Source: Saccharopolyspora rosea (lineage in GTDB: Bacteria > Actinomycetota > Actinomycetes > Mycobacteriales > Pseudonocardiaceae). Taken from it: DNA of 64,000 nt. Every line of letters begins with the position of its first letter. Within the stretch, counting starts at the first letter, position 1. The translations under genes and the position numbers were made by a program. The stretch lies in the NCBI RefSeq assembly GCF_025643595.1, contig NZ_CP102826.1:3906001-3970000 (forward strand), in the 5' to 3' direction. The notes under the pieces were generated by a model. It saw only the letters and a program-made list of their open reading frames with translations. It had not been told where the DNA came from and searched no databases. Below are positions 63,899 to 64,000 of the stretch, one piece after another.

Positions 63899-64000
63899 TC
63901 ACGATCCGATGATGTCGCGAAGGCAGGACGCGACCCGGTCCACGTCCTGGTCGTCGAGTCCCTGGTGCAGCGGCAGGCAGAGCGTTTCGTCGGCCGCGGC
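63899..64000 (-). CDS. DegT/DnrJ/EryC1/StrS aminotransferase, C-terminal end (partial)
   Basis: Only the last 33 residues are in the window. The segment ETLCLPLHQGLDDQDVDRVA is the typical end of PLP-dependent sugar aminotransferases of this family (CLPLHPxLxxxDVxRV). Such enzymes aminate nucleotide-linked keto-sugars. It points to a deoxyaminosugar gene set to the right of the window, continued by the methyltransferase at 63049. Confidence 0.78.
   Translation of the reverse strand, partial: AAADETLCLPLHQGLDDQDVDRVASCLRDIIGS

Overview
The window is very GC-rich DNA (roughly 73% by eye) with dense codon-biased genes, many GTG and TTG starts, F420-linked and PF04672-type methyltransferase genes, and a perfect IdeR/DmdR-type iron box. 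This fits a filamentous actinomycete of the Pseudonocardiales. Saccharopolyspora or a close relative is my best guess, but nothing here proves the genus. I see no rRNA, tRNA or CRISPR array.

Left part (1-32 kb): two universal stress proteins; a HAD phosphomutase coupled to a GH65 disaccharide phosphorylase; an NAD+ synthase gene broken by one extra base; a LacI regulator, glucuronate isomerase and sodium:solute symporter forming a uronate unit; a PF04672 methyltransferase; a UvrA-like DrrC-type ATPase; an LLM oxidoreductase; NAD kinase; an LPG-synthase-like membrane protein; a second PF04672 methyltransferase; a single-chain 1820-residue biotin carboxylase of eukaryotic-like layout; lipoproteins; an FMO/hydrolase pair divergent from a BBE-type oxidase; a TrmH/SpoU methyltransferase.

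Centre (31.8-49.5 kb): the most interesting region is a compact biosynthetic gene cluster. Six genes on the minus strand run isoprenyl diphosphate synthase, small QW-repeat terpene-cyclase-like protein, 78-residue cysteine-less P450 C-terminus, DMATS-family aromatic prenyltransferase, two-module NRPS (A-NMT-T-C-A-T-R) and FAD oxidoreductase. SDR, P450 and methyltransferase genes diverge from them. The NRPS layout, a valine-like first adenylation code, the P450 and the aromatic prenyltransferase recall the lyngbyatoxin (LtxA-C) and teleocidin (TleA-C) pathways to indolactam alkaloids. The extra prenyl synthase, candidate flavin epoxidase and cyclase suggest a cyclised indolactam-type meroterpenoid. 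This product is inference. A glycosyltransferase and a divergent MarR regulator lie next to the cluster and may or may not belong to it.

Right part (49.5-64 kb): carboxylesterase; MBL hydrolase divergent from an XRE regulator; iron-siderophore binding lipoprotein under an iron box; two-component system; MmpS-like lipoprotein; beta-propeller lacking a normal start; NmrA protein; APS kinase with a disturbed C-terminus; aldo/keto reductase; alpha-toroid protein plus siderophore-interacting reductase; and at the edge a RebM-like methyltransferase next to the end of a DegT/DnrJ aminotransferase, suggesting a deoxysugar locus beyond the window.

A family of short repeats, some with terminal inverted repeats (MITE-like), is scattered between genes, including one copy inside the NRPS operon. 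One clear frameshift (NAD+ synthase), one probable frameshift (APS kinase) and one missing gene start (beta-propeller) mean assembly errors must be excluded before those genes are called dead.
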